Assembly (NCBI RefSeq): GCF_000003195.3 | Contig: NC_012873.2 | Span: forward strand, 14,621,202-14,685,201 | Length of the DNA: 64,000 nt | Origin: Sorghum bicolor | Lineage: Eukaryota > Streptophyta > Magnoliopsida > Poales > Poaceae | Reading direction: 5' to 3' | In this document: one piece after another, positions 1 to 10,372 of the stretch | Layout: every line of letters starts with the position of its first letter | How positions within the stretch are numbered: position 1 is the first letter of the stretch | The notes under the pieces: generated by a model | The model's database searches: none | Seen by the model: the letters and a program-made list of their open reading frames with translations, nothing else | Told to the model about the DNA's origin: nothing | Program-made: the position numbers and the translations under genes

Positions 1-1402
1 GATGAGAATAAACGAACTCTTAATTCATCTCTGCTAGCAGCTTCTCCACATTGAATGATGAACCGATTGACGTGTTCCATGGTTGACGTATCATCTTGTC
101 CAGAGAACTTAGTAAAATCTGGCACCTTGTACCGATTTGGGAGTGGAATTAAATCATATGCAAGAGGATACGATGTCCGATAAGAATAAGTGTTAACTTT
201 GGGTTCAATCTCAAACTGATCTCTCATAACCTCTGCTATCTTATCAGCCTAATAGGCATCAACATCTTGCCAATGTACAGGTTGAACCTCTCGCACGTGC
301 TGATAGGCTTCCATGTGTCTCTAGGGCACACGGTCTCCAGCAAACATCATATTTGCCATAGCTTGCTGACCACCGATCTACTGAGCAAGATTCATCGGTT
401 GATTTGCCAGTGCTTGATTCTAAAAACCGATCTGCATCTGACCTTGTTGTAATCCTGCAGCCTGATGATTCTGCTATGTTGCATGTGGGCAGATCAACTG
501 TCCTATCCAACCATTGTTAGTGTTCATCAGCCCAAAATTTGTCGATGACTGGTAATTGGTTGTCATTGCTGGATTGACATAACCTGCCTGAGACATAAAC
601 CTTTGCTGTGTCGGCAATGGATTTGCCGATGAATTTGCATTAGGCATCTGGAATATAGGCGCCTGAAAATTCCCCGCAAATGGCCTCGCGGTAGTTGTTG
701 TGGAATACTGAGGAATTTGAGTCATCCGTGAGACTGGAGGTGCCGATGGCATGGGAGTTTTCCTTGCTAAGTCAATTACCTGAGATGTCCCAGAATTATT
801 TGCAAAAAACTCTGGAGGCATACCATATCCCCACTAATTGGGAGGAACCTGACAGTTCTGAAATACATACCCTAACATTGCCGATGCTGATAGATCTGTG
901 TTGAGCTGAACCCATCCCCCTGAGATCATTAGATCAGATCTCATCTGTGTAGATTGCTCATTAGTGAGTCCTAATGTGCTTGGAGGGGAGGTAGCTTCTG
1001 TACCGACAACGGCTGGAGGAGCCGATGGAGCCACAACCGACGATCCTAGCTGATGGTAGGTCGGGCCAGCATAAAGTGGTGGTGTCTATCCTTCTTTAAA
1101 AGTTCGAACCACGGCATTGTAGACAGTATTGGACAACACATTGGAGTGATTAATCAAAGCATGATTAATAGCACTATTAACCATGTCTTGCAATTTACCA
1201 GGATTGGGATCAAAGGTAACCTGCCGAGGCAACGACAGATCTTGCTTCTGGATAACTTCCCCGCTCCTGTTCATGCTGAAGGATTTCAAGCAAAGCTGCT
1301 TGTATTCCTCTATAGCCCTTTCCATTGCTTGCCTCTGTTCTTCCCTCAGATCTGCTTCTGTCACGCCGATAACATTGTCCGTGTCGAGCTCAGAAGTAGT
1401 CA
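1..1402 (-). pseudogene. gag: Tat-lineage gag, N-terminal part, decayed and cut by window edge
   Basis: Reads leftward from an ATG at 1402 (start MTTSELDTDN) through one continuous frame broken by stops near 1086, 834 and 474. The translation matches, segment by segment, the Gag of the complete Tat element at 11329-14028: a conserved N-terminal stretch rich in Glu and Gln, then a long Pro/Gln/Asn/Gly-rich low-complexity region. The Gag core expected downstream lies beyond the left edge. The stops at 1086 (TAG for Gln) and 834 (TAG for Trp) correspond to sense codons in the other copy. The stop at 474 is TAG-CAG, exactly as in the other copy. Spacing from the LTR at 1449 fits a gag start just after the primer-binding site. 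This is an older Tat copy than its neighbour. Confidence 0.8.
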
Positions 1403-1424
1403 TGTCGATCTTGTTGATAGATAG

Positions 1425-1448
1425 TCCCATTGGGCATGCCAAAAGATA
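1425..1448 (-). other. Primer-binding-site region of left Tat element
   Basis: Immediately inside the LTR. On the minus strand it contains TTTTGGCATGCCCAATGGG, which aligns with the same position of the complete Tat element (14050-14074) with small differences. I did not assign the tRNA primer. Confidence 0.55.
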
Positions 1449-2203
1449 TGTTGATGCAAAATAGATCTGCAAACACAAAGGGCTAATACCCGATTTTGAT
1501 GTTGAGGCGTGCCAATCGATTTGACCTAGCAATCGACAAAGGTGATAACTTGAATACTTTAGTCCTGACAACTACGATGCACCCGGATGTCACGGCCAAG
1601 AGGTACTCACGCGGAACTCGAGAAATCGTCGAGTGTTATTCTTCGAATCCTTGAGAACTTGTAAATAGAAGAAAATATGCGAGTTGACAAAGTCGTCGAA
1701 ATAATAGATGCAAAAGTAGATGGAAAACTTGTGTATGATATTGATTGATTCTTTTCTTACATTGCTGCTAGGCCCATATTTATATCCTAACCCAAAGAGT
1801 TACAACCATATACGACTAGGATCTAATTCTAAACAAAACAGGACTCCTACATAAGGTATGCTTTAACAATTATAGAAAATAGCACCTATCTATTCCTGTG
1901 TCTGCTTCAATTACGATGAAACCTTTCATCGGCTCCTGCTTCATTGGCATACCCCTTGTAGTTTCCTTAGACCCTTCCACACTCTCCTTCATCGGCATCG
2001 GCGATCAACTTCCCTCCACCGGCATCGGCAATGACTAATAGCCACTGTCTCTATCCTCAGGCTAGCAACAGCATCCACCCGTAATTCTACCATTGGCATC
2101 ATAGGCCATCGACATTTTTGTTATCGGTTTGACACAGCATTTTCCTGACTTCCAATCAGTTCTCCGTGACCATCCTGACTCATGCCTAAGAACAGTGTCA
2201 ATA
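1449..2203 (-). repeat. 5' LTR of left Tat element
   Basis: Begins TGTTGATGC and ends GTGTCAATA on the plus strand. These are degenerate versions of the TGTTGGTGC and GTGTCAACA ends of the 700-bp LTRs of the neighbouring Tat element, and the interior is alignable (for example the CGTGCCA, GATAACTTGAATACTTTAG and ATGTCACGGC stretches). A TATA-like TATAAATA lies on the minus strand near 1780. The length of about 755 bp differs from 700 through indels. The partner LTR lies outside the window. Divergence from the other Tat copy is clearly higher than between that copy's own LTRs. Confidence 0.8.
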
Positions 2204-2346
2204 GTACTTATGATCATAGCACTATAGAAAATGAATAAAGGTTATCTGCAAGCGCACAGATAAAAGACAACCTTTGTAGCATTCAACCTAGGAAAGTTCT
2301 AGGTATCGTTATTTATAATTTTACCACTAGGAAGGCACTTGGAGGT
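2204..2346 (-). repeat. Left fragment of an old Athila-like LTR
   Basis: Contains the stem-loop ATCTG-CAAGCGCA-CAGAT at 2244-2261, followed by a GGTATCGTTATTTATA stretch. The same pair of motifs is found near the end of every Athila-like LTR in the window. The LTR is interrupted at 2346 by the complete Tat element and resumes at 14780 after the duplicated GAGGT. Its left end was removed or covered by the older Tat element. Confidence 0.55.
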
Positions 2347-3046
2347 TGTTGGTGCAAAAGCTGGTCTGCAAACACAAAGGGCTAATACCCGATTCAAACG
2401 TTAAGGCGTGCCAGCCGATTTGACCTTACTATCGGCAAAGGTGATAACTCGAATACTTTAGTCCTGACAACAGCGATGCGCCCAGATGTCACGGCTAAGA
2501 GGTACTCACGCGGAACTTGAGAACACGCCGAACTTAAGTCGATGAATTCCTAAGAACTCGTAGTGAAAAGGAAAAAGTATGACGAAGTCGTCGAAAAGTA
2601 GATGCTAGAATATGAGTAAAAACGTGTGTTTGATTGATTGATGGATGTCTCATTACAAGGCCCTAGGGTTCATATTTATACCCTGCTCAAAGAGCTACAA
2701 CTAAACACGACTAGAATTCGAATTCCAAATTACACGGAATCCGTACACAAAACGACTTAAATAAATAAGGAAATAACAAAGTTATCTCCCGTGATAAACT
2801 AAAATTCTTCCATAAACCGATCAGCAGTTTCCGGACTCCTCCTCCGTATCATCGGCAGACTTGCCATGGTCATCGGCAGACTCCTCTATTATAGCCATCG
2901 GCATAAACACATCACTGCCCGTAGACTTAGTCACATTCGACCTCTCCTTCATCGGCAACCATCCTCATCGGCAATTCATCCTGTAAACAGCATACTTGCC
3001 ACCTTATCCTGCCATCCTGGACACGTGCCCAAAAACGGTGTCAACA
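2347..3046 (-). repeat. 3' LTR of complete Tat element
   Basis: TGTTGG...TCAACA ends. On the minus strand a TATAAATA box lies at 2673-2680. The U3 side holds many ATCGGCA copies (roughly 2860-2980). Confidence 0.93.
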
Positions 3047-3060
3047 CATGCCCCCCAATT
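3047..3060 (-). other. Polypurine tract of Tat element
   Basis: The minus strand reads AATTGGGGGGCATG directly against the 3' LTR, the expected position and composition of a plus-strand primer. Confidence 0.8.
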
Positions 3061-3236
3061 TCGAAGCATAAAACTATTAATGCTCCAAAATTCTCTGCAG
3101 TAATGATGCCTTTTCCCGCAATTAATGCTCCTAATCTGGTAACCAACAACCTCAATATGAACAACTCCGATCCTATTCTCCCGCAGATTCCCCGAAATCC
3201 CCAACTTTCTAAGTAGGCATTTCTCTCTCAACCGTA

Positions 3237-3367
3237 CATCGGCAATATTACCGTTACAAAGATCTGCCGATGTACTGACCAGGACGTTCGTACAAACGGC
3301 TACCTCCCCTTTATTCGCCCATCGGCAATATGACCGTTATAGAACGCTGTCGATGGACCGACCAGGA
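3237..3367 (+). promoter_or_regulatory. Tandem dyad repeats upstream of the PMD gene
   Basis: Two related units of about 47 bp (3237-3283 and 3320-3367) each begin CATCGGCAATAT, pass through ACCGTTA and end ACCAGGA. Within the first, CATCGGCA (3237-3244) pairs perfectly with TGCCGATG (3265-3272). In the second the right arm is TGTCGATG (3348-3355). They lie 165-300 bp upstream of the TATA box at 3532. A promoter role is inferred from position only. Confidence 0.45.
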
Positions 3368-3531
3368 AATCTCGCGCAGTAAAATATCTTCAGATAATTA
3401 CCGCTTCCCGTCAAATCACCTGCACAATCCCTTGATTACCGTGCGAACAGTTACCATATCTACCTGAGTACCCTCGGATTTCCCGGATGCGGCAAAGAGA
3501 TAAGTCAGATTTGCCCTTGCCCACTTTGTCC

Positions 3532-3540
3532 TATAAATAG
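3532..3540 (+). promoter_or_regulatory. TATA box of antisense PMD gene
   Basis: TATAAATAG lies 150 bp upstream of the ATG at 3690, a normal plant spacing. The region 3060-3531 has no other coding signal and runs opposite to the retroelement transcript. This suggests the gene is expressed from its own promoter. Confidence 0.6.
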
Positions 3541-3689
3541 TTCCTTCTCGGGTACTCCTTCCCCATCACATCATTCCACCACCCCAACTTTACTTTTCCA
3601 GCGGCGGCGCCATTCGAAACTCCCAAGGTTTCCGACAAACACTGTTCCTCATCAACCCCGGTGCCTTCAAACACTCTCTTCGCAGCAAG

Positions 3690-6600
3690 ATGGCCATTAG
3701 CTTCGTCGTCCCTGAGGTCAGATCTCCATCTCGTCTCCTGTATATTTTTCTTGTATCCCTGTTCATCCGCAATTCATTTTACTGAATATTTTCCTTTTTC
3801 CTTTTTCTTTTGTGTTTCCTTTACGCCCAAAATCACTAGGAATTGTCCAACAAAATTGTCATCCCCACCGATCAACCACACCTTCAATGCCTCGGCCCTC
3901 TAGGGGACCCAGATCCAACCGACCTTATCAACGCAGAAACCAACAGGATCCCCTTTAGAGCTGAAAACTTTTCTTTAGATCTGTGGAAAGACACCTTCCG
4001 CTCTTGGCCAAGCCCTACCGTAGGGTGGAAAGACTGGTTCTTGAGGGTCAGCAATTCTAATGAAGTCCAATGGGGTGAAAGGAAGCTAGCCCAATGCATC
4101 AGGCTATCCATTGCCGATATGCACAGGAACGAGTCGCTGTTGATAGCTGCGTCTCATTTTTGGTCAGATACCCTTAATGCTTTTGTCTTTGGCCACGGCC
4201 CTGTTTCTCCCACTCTTGCCGATGTAGCTATGCTCACTGGTCTAGACGTGTCTTCTGCCGATAGCACCCACTTCTTTGATACCGCTCCTAGTGCCAAAGT
4301 GGAGACTCGCACTATCGGCGGTTGGTCAGGGTACATTCAGAAGTATCGTGGGAAGGGGCCTGTCACTATAAAGGAACAAACCACCTTTCTGAACATGTGG
4401 CTGGACAAGTTTATATTCTGTGGTCGATCGGTAGGACCGACTTCCGTCTATTTATCGGCAGCAGAGAGACTGGCTAACGGTGGCCAATTTCCTCTCGGCC
4501 GATACTTGCTTGGCGCTGCTTACCATCTTCTCCACCAAGTAGCCCAGAAACTCCTGCTTGGCCAGTCCATCGGCAACTTGGGAGGCCCCGGATGGTTTAT
4601 TAATATGTGGCTCAATCTGCATTTGCATAAGCGCCTTGACTTCAACTTGTTCACATAGCACTTCCCAAGAGATATAGCCGAAAATCATGTGTTGGGTGAA
4701 AAGGAATCGGCAACACGTGCCCCCTTGAACTTTGGCGAAGCTGCCATAGTGCTACCTGGTTCGGGGAGTAATCTGGATCACATCGGCCGATTCTTCCAGA
4801 CTCTGTATGAGGGCTTGGCCAGAGACGAACGACCATGGTTGGCTTATGATGACCCAGACAGTATGCTCCCTCTAACCTTCAATTTATTTGATGAAGCTCT
4901 TGACAGGGATAATGAAGTGATGACGGCAATTGTGACTCCTAGAATCATACCAGTGAATTTCTTTGGTAGCACAAAAACCTCTCCCCAAACCTATGAATTT
5001 TACAATCCATCGGCATTAGCCCGTCACCTAGCTTTCGGCCAGTTGCCGATTGCACTTCCTTATGCCGATGTGATAAAACCCAGAGAACCCATCACCAACT
5101 TTCTTGACTGGATTCGAGTAGCCCAACTACCACCAAATGCCGATACAGATGTAGATCTGTCAGAATGGGTTCCAGCTGCCTTTATTACTCAGGCATACAA
5201 GCTATGGTGGGCAGAATGGAAAGAGCATCTATTCTGCAGATCGGCCCTCTCATACCGCGGCATGATCGACCCCGAATACGAAGTCTCCGATGACACCGTA
5301 AGTATTTCAAACTGATGTTTCATTTTTTTCAATACTATTTCCATCGGTAGCTTACCCTTGTATTCCTTTTGCAGGTTGACAACATTCCCTCGTCGGTTAG
5401 CAGGAGTGGCAAGCCGATCGACTTGTCTCCATCATGCCCGATCTCCTCAATTGGCCATAATGCTCCCACTCTGGCTTCCATCGTGCATCGGGGTGTACGC
5501 CAAAGGAAAGTCACCACCAAGAGAACTCAGACATCACCAACGGTAGCTGCTTCCACTTTGGCGCAGGCTTTCAAGGCAATTTGTCAATCCTTTTTCTTTT
5601 ATACTGACCATCTTTATATCGGCTATATCTGTGCTTATAAACCCCTTTTCGTTATTGCAGCAAACCGGTGCATCGGCAAAGGCCAAGCGTCAAAAGTGCC
5701 GATGCCCCCCAGTCTAGCCACCCAAAGAGAAAGGGCACCAAAGGTGCTAAGGCTGGAACAAAGCGCCAGAAAGTGGCAACTCCCCCTCCTCCTCCGGTGT
5801 CTCCAATTCCGGTGGAGTCTTCTCCTTCTTCTCCAGAAGTCCAGACACAGCAAGTACCGTCTCCCCAACCAATGCAGGAAGCACCACAGATGGAAGAACT
5901 TCAGCAAGAAGAACCTCAGTTAGAAGCACCCCAATCAGAAGATGTGCCGGCCGACGTAGGAGATCAAACTACCGATCCAGCAGGTTCAATCATACTATCG
6001 GTGGTTTCCTCACTTCAGACAAGTATCATCCCTCCTGAAGGTAACGTACTCTCCTCAAAATTGCTGTCGGTGAGCTTCTTCTCTTCGATCTTATAACCTT
6101 TTCTGTTAACTTTCAGCTGACATCGTCCCATCGGCAACACATGCCGATCAACCTGTAGCTCCATCGGTATCTTTCAGTCAAAGGCAAGAAATTGCCTTGA
6201 AGCAAGTAAGTCATCCAACTTTCCACTAGTATTGTCTGCCGAAGCTCTGACCATAAAAATGACTTATTTCATCCTCACTTTCAGGAACAAGATTCTCCCG
6301 ACAGCTTATTCTCCTTCGCCATTGATATCTCCGAAGAAGAAGGTGAGGAAGCAAGCTCCTCTCGGGCAGTTGGGACTGTATCGGCAGAAACCAGGGCTAA
6401 GCTGGAAGAGCTATCGGCCATACTTCATCAAGACACAGCTCAACTGGTCAACGATTCCGACCCAGCCAAGGCCCCGTTCAAGACCCTTAGAGGCCAAATT
6501 CCTGCCGATGCTGAAGAAACCCTCTTCCAGGCTGCACACCTAGAAAGCCGCCAGCTGCAGTACCAGAGAGCCACTCGGCGCCTTGCCGATAGAGCTGCTC

Positions 6601-6980
6601 AAATCCAGCTCTCTGAGGAGATGATGAAAGAAAAACTCTTAGCCGATGAGAAGCACAAGAACATCGGCACCTTAAAGTCCTTAGGTGATGTACTGAAGCA
6701 GAAAGTCTCTGATCTATCGGCAAAAAGAGAAGCCCTGCTGGCCGAACTCAAGCAAGTAGAGGATGCTCTGTCTCAGGCCCAGCAAGAAGAGAGCCAACTG
6801 CCGGAGACCATCAAGCACCTCGAGCAAGAACGAAATGCCCACGGTCACAAAGTGCTGCAGTTGAAGAAGAAGCTGAAGCCGATAGAAGGTTCTGCCGATG
6901 ATGATACCAAAGAGATAGAAACAGCCAATCAGATCCGGCTGCGCGCCATATCGGCCATCCAAGCACTGCTGAACATCTGA
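3690..6980 (+). pseudogene. Plant mobile domain (aminotransferase-like) gene captured antisense, six exons
   Basis: I reconstruct exons 3690-3716, 3840-5297, 5375-5575, 5661-6040, 6117-6205 and 6285-6980. The introns have GT-AG ends, except that the third donor reads GC. Phases join cleanly at every other junction. Exon 2 (about 486 codons) encodes a PMD region; recognisable pieces are the W-x-x-W start (residues about 50-60), HFW-x-D-T-x-x-F-x-F at about 110, and P-T-L-x-D-V-x-x-L-T-G-L, the family signature. Exons 3-4 are Pro/Gln/Glu-rich with basic KRKGTKGAKAGTKRQK. Exon 6 is a long coiled coil (Leu/Glu/Lys heptads) ending at TGA 6978. Defects in this copy: in-frame TAG at 4656-4658, and a one-base surplus near 5691-5694 that shifts exon 4. 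PMD proteins occur as host factors (MAIN/MAIL) and inside transposons; function here is unknown. The gene converges tail to tail on pol, 158 bp away. Confidence 0.8.
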
Positions 6981-7042
6981 AGCTCTCATCGGCAACACAC
7001 CTTTGTTCTTCTGCATTTCAGCTTTCTTAATGTCTTAGTCTA

Positions 7043-7128
7043 GCCGATAGGACTGTTATCGGCATCTTTTGAAACATTAAGTCCATCCCCAGATACAATT
7101 TAATCCAGCCGATAGGAGTGTTATCGGC
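7043..7128. terminator. Twin hairpins between convergent PMD and pol genes
   Basis: GCCGATA...TATCGGC at 7043-7063 and again at 7108-7128: 7-bp perfect stems with 7-base loops differing by one base, 65 bp apart. They sit between the PMD stop (6980) and the pol stop (7139). Symmetry means either transcript could form them. A 3'-end or termination role is inference. Confidence 0.4.
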
Positions 7129-7138
7129 ATTTAAACTT

Positions 7139-10100
7139 TTATGCATCGACCCATATGCTAGGGTAGTACTTTTTTAGATATTTGCCATTTAATGCTCTGG
7201 GAAATTCAACTCCTTCGAGAGTTTCTAGAATATAGGCATTACCGGGAGCCGATCGACTTATCCGATAAGGACCTTCCCAATTAGGAGACCACTTTCCAAA
7301 CTTCGAACTTTTAGTCCCGACTGGCAAAATTAATTTCCATACCAAATCCCCATCGGCGAACTCCTTAGCCTTCACTTTCTTATCATACCATCTAGCAACT
7401 TTCTTCTTATTTTCTTCTATACTCATTAAAGCCTTTAACCGATGTCCTGCTAGATCATCTAACTCATCGGTCATCAAAGTGGCATACTCATCGGCAGCTA
7501 ATTGATCTTGAAAAGATAATCGCCTAGATCCAGCCTTAATCTCCCAAGGTAATACTGCATCATGCCCATACACCAATTGATAGGGTGACACCTTGGTTGA
7601 TCCATGACAAGCCATCCGATAAGACCACAGCGCTTCATTTAATAATGTATGCCACCGCTTAGGATTTTCTTCAATCTTTCGTTTAATAAGCTTGATAATT
7701 CCTTTGTTAGACGCCTCGGCCTGCCCATTGGCTTGAGCATAATAAGGAGAAGAATTCAACACTTTAATCCCCATACCGATTGCGAATTCATCAAACTCCC
7801 CCGATGTGAACATAGTGCCTTGATCGGTAGTAATTGTCTGAGGAATCCCAAATCGGTAAATAATGTGCTCCTTCACAAAATCAATCATATTGGCCGAGTT
7901 GACCTTCTTCAAAGGAATAGCTTCAACCCATTTAGTGAAATAATCAGTGGCAACCAGAATAAACTTATGCCCCTTACTAGATGGTGGATAAATCTGACCG
8001 ATTAGATCGATAGCCCATCCCCGGAACGGCCAAGGCTTGATAATAGGATTCATAGACGATGCGGGTGCTCTTTGAATGTTACCAAACTTTTGACAACCTT
8101 GACATCCCTTGAAATACTTAAAGCAATCCTCAAGTATGGTCGGCCAAAAATATCCATTCCTTCTAATCATCCATTTCATCTTGAAAGCCGACTGATGTGC
8201 TCCACATACACCTTCATGGATCTCTCCCATCAAACTCTTAGCTTCATCATCACCTAAGCATCGGAGAAGAATTCCATCAATAGTCCGATAATACAATTCA
8301 TCTTCGAGGAGCACATACTTGGTTGCTTGAAATCGGACTCGTCTTTCAACTTTCTTGGATGGATCTTTCAAATAATCAATAATTTCCTTCCTCCAATCAT
8401 CGGCACCGATTGCCGATATTGCATTAATCATAGGCTGATATCCCGAGGCATGCAGAGCTAACCGATTGGCCTCTTCATTATACAATCGAGGAATATGCTC
8501 TAATCGGAAATCTTTGAATTCCTTCAACAGTCGCACGCTTTTCTCGAAATAAGTTATGAGAACTTCACTTCGGCATTCATAACTCCCGATCAATTGATTT
8601 ATAACCAACATAGAATCTCCGAAGACTTCAACAGCATCAGCACGAACTTCTCTTAACAACTCCAATCCCTTGATCAAAGCCTGATACTCAGCCTGATTAT
8701 TTGTTGATGTAGTAACAATCGGCAAGGAAAATTCATACTTCCTCCCCTTAGGGGAAACTAATATAATGCTGATTCCTGCCCCCCGGTCACATATAGATCC
8801 ATCAAAGAAAAGCGTCCAGGGTACGATTTCCAAGGCTTCTACTACACCACAATGCTGAGTCACAAAATCGGCCATAATCTGCCCTTTGACTGCCTTAGCC
8901 GATTCGTAACGCAGATCGAACTCCGACAGCGCTAAAATCCATTTACCGATCCTGCCACTCATAATCGGCATGGATAGCATGTACCGGACCACGTCATCTT
9001 TGCAAACAACAGTGCATTCGGCCGATAGCAGGTAATGCCTCAATTTGATACATGAAAAATATAAGCATAAGCATAATTTTTCAATGGCCGAATACCTGAT
9101 TTCACCATCAATCAACCTCCTACTCAAGTAATAAATTACCCTCTCTTTCCCTTCAAATTCTTGAACTAAAGCTGAACCGATAACCGTTCCATCGGTAGAC
9201 AAATACAATCTGAAGGGCTTTCCCTGTTGAGGTGGAACTAGAACTGGAGGATTCACTAGATACTTCTTGATTTCATCCAGAGCCAACTGCTGTTTTTCTC
9301 CCCAAATAAATTCTTGATCGGCTTTCAACTTAAGAAGAGGACTGAAAGCACGAATTTTACCAGACAAATTAGATATAAATCTCCTGATAAAATTTACCTT
9401 ACCGATCAAGGATTGGAGCTCAGTTTTGTTGGTAGGGGCCACTATTTTATTAATGGCGTCAATAGATATTTGACTAATTTCAATTCCCCTTTGATGCACC
9501 ATGAAACCAAGAAATTGCCCTGCCGATACACCAAATGCAAATTTATTGGGATTCATCTTCAATCCATGCTTCCTTGTGCACTCCAACACTTTTCGTAAAT
9601 CGGCAAGATGCTTTGTGAAATCTCCAGACTTCACCACCACATCATCAATATAAATTTCCACCAGCTTGCCGATGAACTCATGAAATATAAAATTCATGGC
9701 CCTTTGATAAGTAGCACCAGCATTCTTAAGGCCAAAGGTCATGACTATCCACTCAAACAATCCAACATGACCGGGGCATCTGAACGCAGTCTTCGGAATA
9801 TCTTCTTCAGCCATGAATATTTGATTGTATCCTGCATTGCCATCCATAAAGCTAATGATTCGATGCCCAGCCGCAACGTCAATCAACAGATCGGCAACTG
9901 GCATTGGGTATCCATCCATCGGCGTAGCTTTATTAAGATTCCTGAAATCAATGCATACCCGAAGCTTCCCGTTTTTCTTGTAAACCGGAACGACATTGGA
10001 AATCCACTCGGCATACCGACACTGCCGAATAAACTTAGCTTCAATGAGTTTGGTGATTTCGGCCTTAATATCAGGTAGAATCTTAGGACTACATCGGCGA

Positions 10101-10372
10101 GCTGGTTGCTGATGTGGCCGAAATCCAGACTTGATGGGTAACCGATGTTCAACAATTGATCGGTCTAAACCAGGCATCTCGGTATAATCCCAAGCAAAGC
10201 AATCTTTATATTCCTTTAACAAATTAGTTAATTGTTGCTTACACTCAGGATCTAATTTAGCACTAATAAAAGTAGGTCTAGGCTTATCACCACTACCTAT
10301 ATCTACTTCTACCAAATCATCGGCCGATGTGAACCCCTGGCCTAATTTTCCATCATCGGCGAATCTATCCAT
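7139..10372 (-). CDS. pol: Tat Pol polyprotein: RT, RNase H, archaeal-type RNase H, integrase
   Basis: 1077 codons, uninterrupted. Order from the N terminus: RT (about 20-290; motifs LRVCIDFRNLNKAT, FMDGNAGYNQI and catalytic YIDD), a first RNase H (about 385-500), a second RNase H (about 520-650; FFDGS, NNQAEYQAL, FGDS as catalytic Asp/Glu/Asp), then integrase. The integrase has an HHCC zinc finger (H...H...CQGC) and the D-D-E core: WAIDLIG, TTDQGTMF, then E in NGQAEASNKG. The start ATG overlaps the last base of the gag-protease stop (TAATG at 10370-10374), so translation may use reinitiation or a frameshift. All catalytic residues I could look for are present, so this Pol could act in cis or trans. 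The dual RNase H places it in the Tat lineage. Confidence 0.95.
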   Translation of the reverse strand: MDRFADDGKLGQGFTSADDLVEVDIGSGDKPRPTFISAKLDPECKQQLTNLLKEYKDCFAWDYTEMPGLDRSIVEHRLPIKSGFRPHQQPARRCSPKILPDIKAEITKLIEAKFIRQCRYAEWISNVVPVYKKNGKLRVCIDFRNLNKATPMDGYPMPVADLLIDVAAGHRIISFMDGNAGYNQIFMAEEDIPKTAFRCPGHVGLFEWIVMTFGLKNAGATYQRAMNFIFHEFIGKLVEIYIDDVVVKSGDFTKHLADLRKVLECTRKHGLKMNPNKFAFGVSAGQFLGFMVHQRGIEISQISIDAINKIVAPTNKTELQSLIGKVNFIRRFISNLSGKIRAFSPLLKLKADQEFIWGEKQQLALDEIKKYLVNPPVLVPPQQGKPFRLYLSTDGTVIGSALVQEFEGKERVIYYLSRRLIDGEIRYSAIEKLCLCLYFSCIKLRHYLLSAECTVVCKDDVVRYMLSMPIMSGRIGKWILALSEFDLRYESAKAVKGQIMADFVTQHCGVVEALEIVPWTLFFDGSICDRGAGISIILVSPKGRKYEFSLPIVTTSTNNQAEYQALIKGLELLREVRADAVEVFGDSMLVINQLIGSYECRSEVLITYFEKSVRLLKEFKDFRLEHIPRLYNEEANRLALHASGYQPMINAISAIGADDWRKEIIDYLKDPSKKVERRVRFQATKYVLLEDELYYRTIDGILLRCLGDDEAKSLMGEIHEGVCGAHQSAFKMKWMIRRNGYFWPTILEDCFKYFKGCQGCQKFGNIQRAPASSMNPIIKPWPFRGWAIDLIGQIYPPSSKGHKFILVATDYFTKWVEAIPLKKVNSANMIDFVKEHIIYRFGIPQTITTDQGTMFTSGEFDEFAIGMGIKVLNSSPYYAQANGQAEASNKGIIKLIKRKIEENPKRWHTLLNEALWSYRMACHGSTKVSPYQLVYGHDAVLPWEIKAGSRRLSFQDQLAADEYATLMTDELDDLAGHRLKALMSIEENKKKVARWYDKKVKAKEFADGDLVWKLILPVGTKSSKFGKWSPNWEGPYRISRSAPGNAYILETLEGVEFPRALNGKYLKKYYPSIWVDA

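Noticed and set aside
2866..3231. Open frames in the Tat 3' LTR and adjacent tract on both strands
   Set aside because: The part in the LTR repeats at 14594 as non-coding LTR, and the rest overlaps the polypurine tract.
7649..10155. Plus-strand frames opposite Tat pol (for example 7649-8005, 9608-10078)
   Set aside because: Shadows of the intact minus-strand pol, with no independent features.
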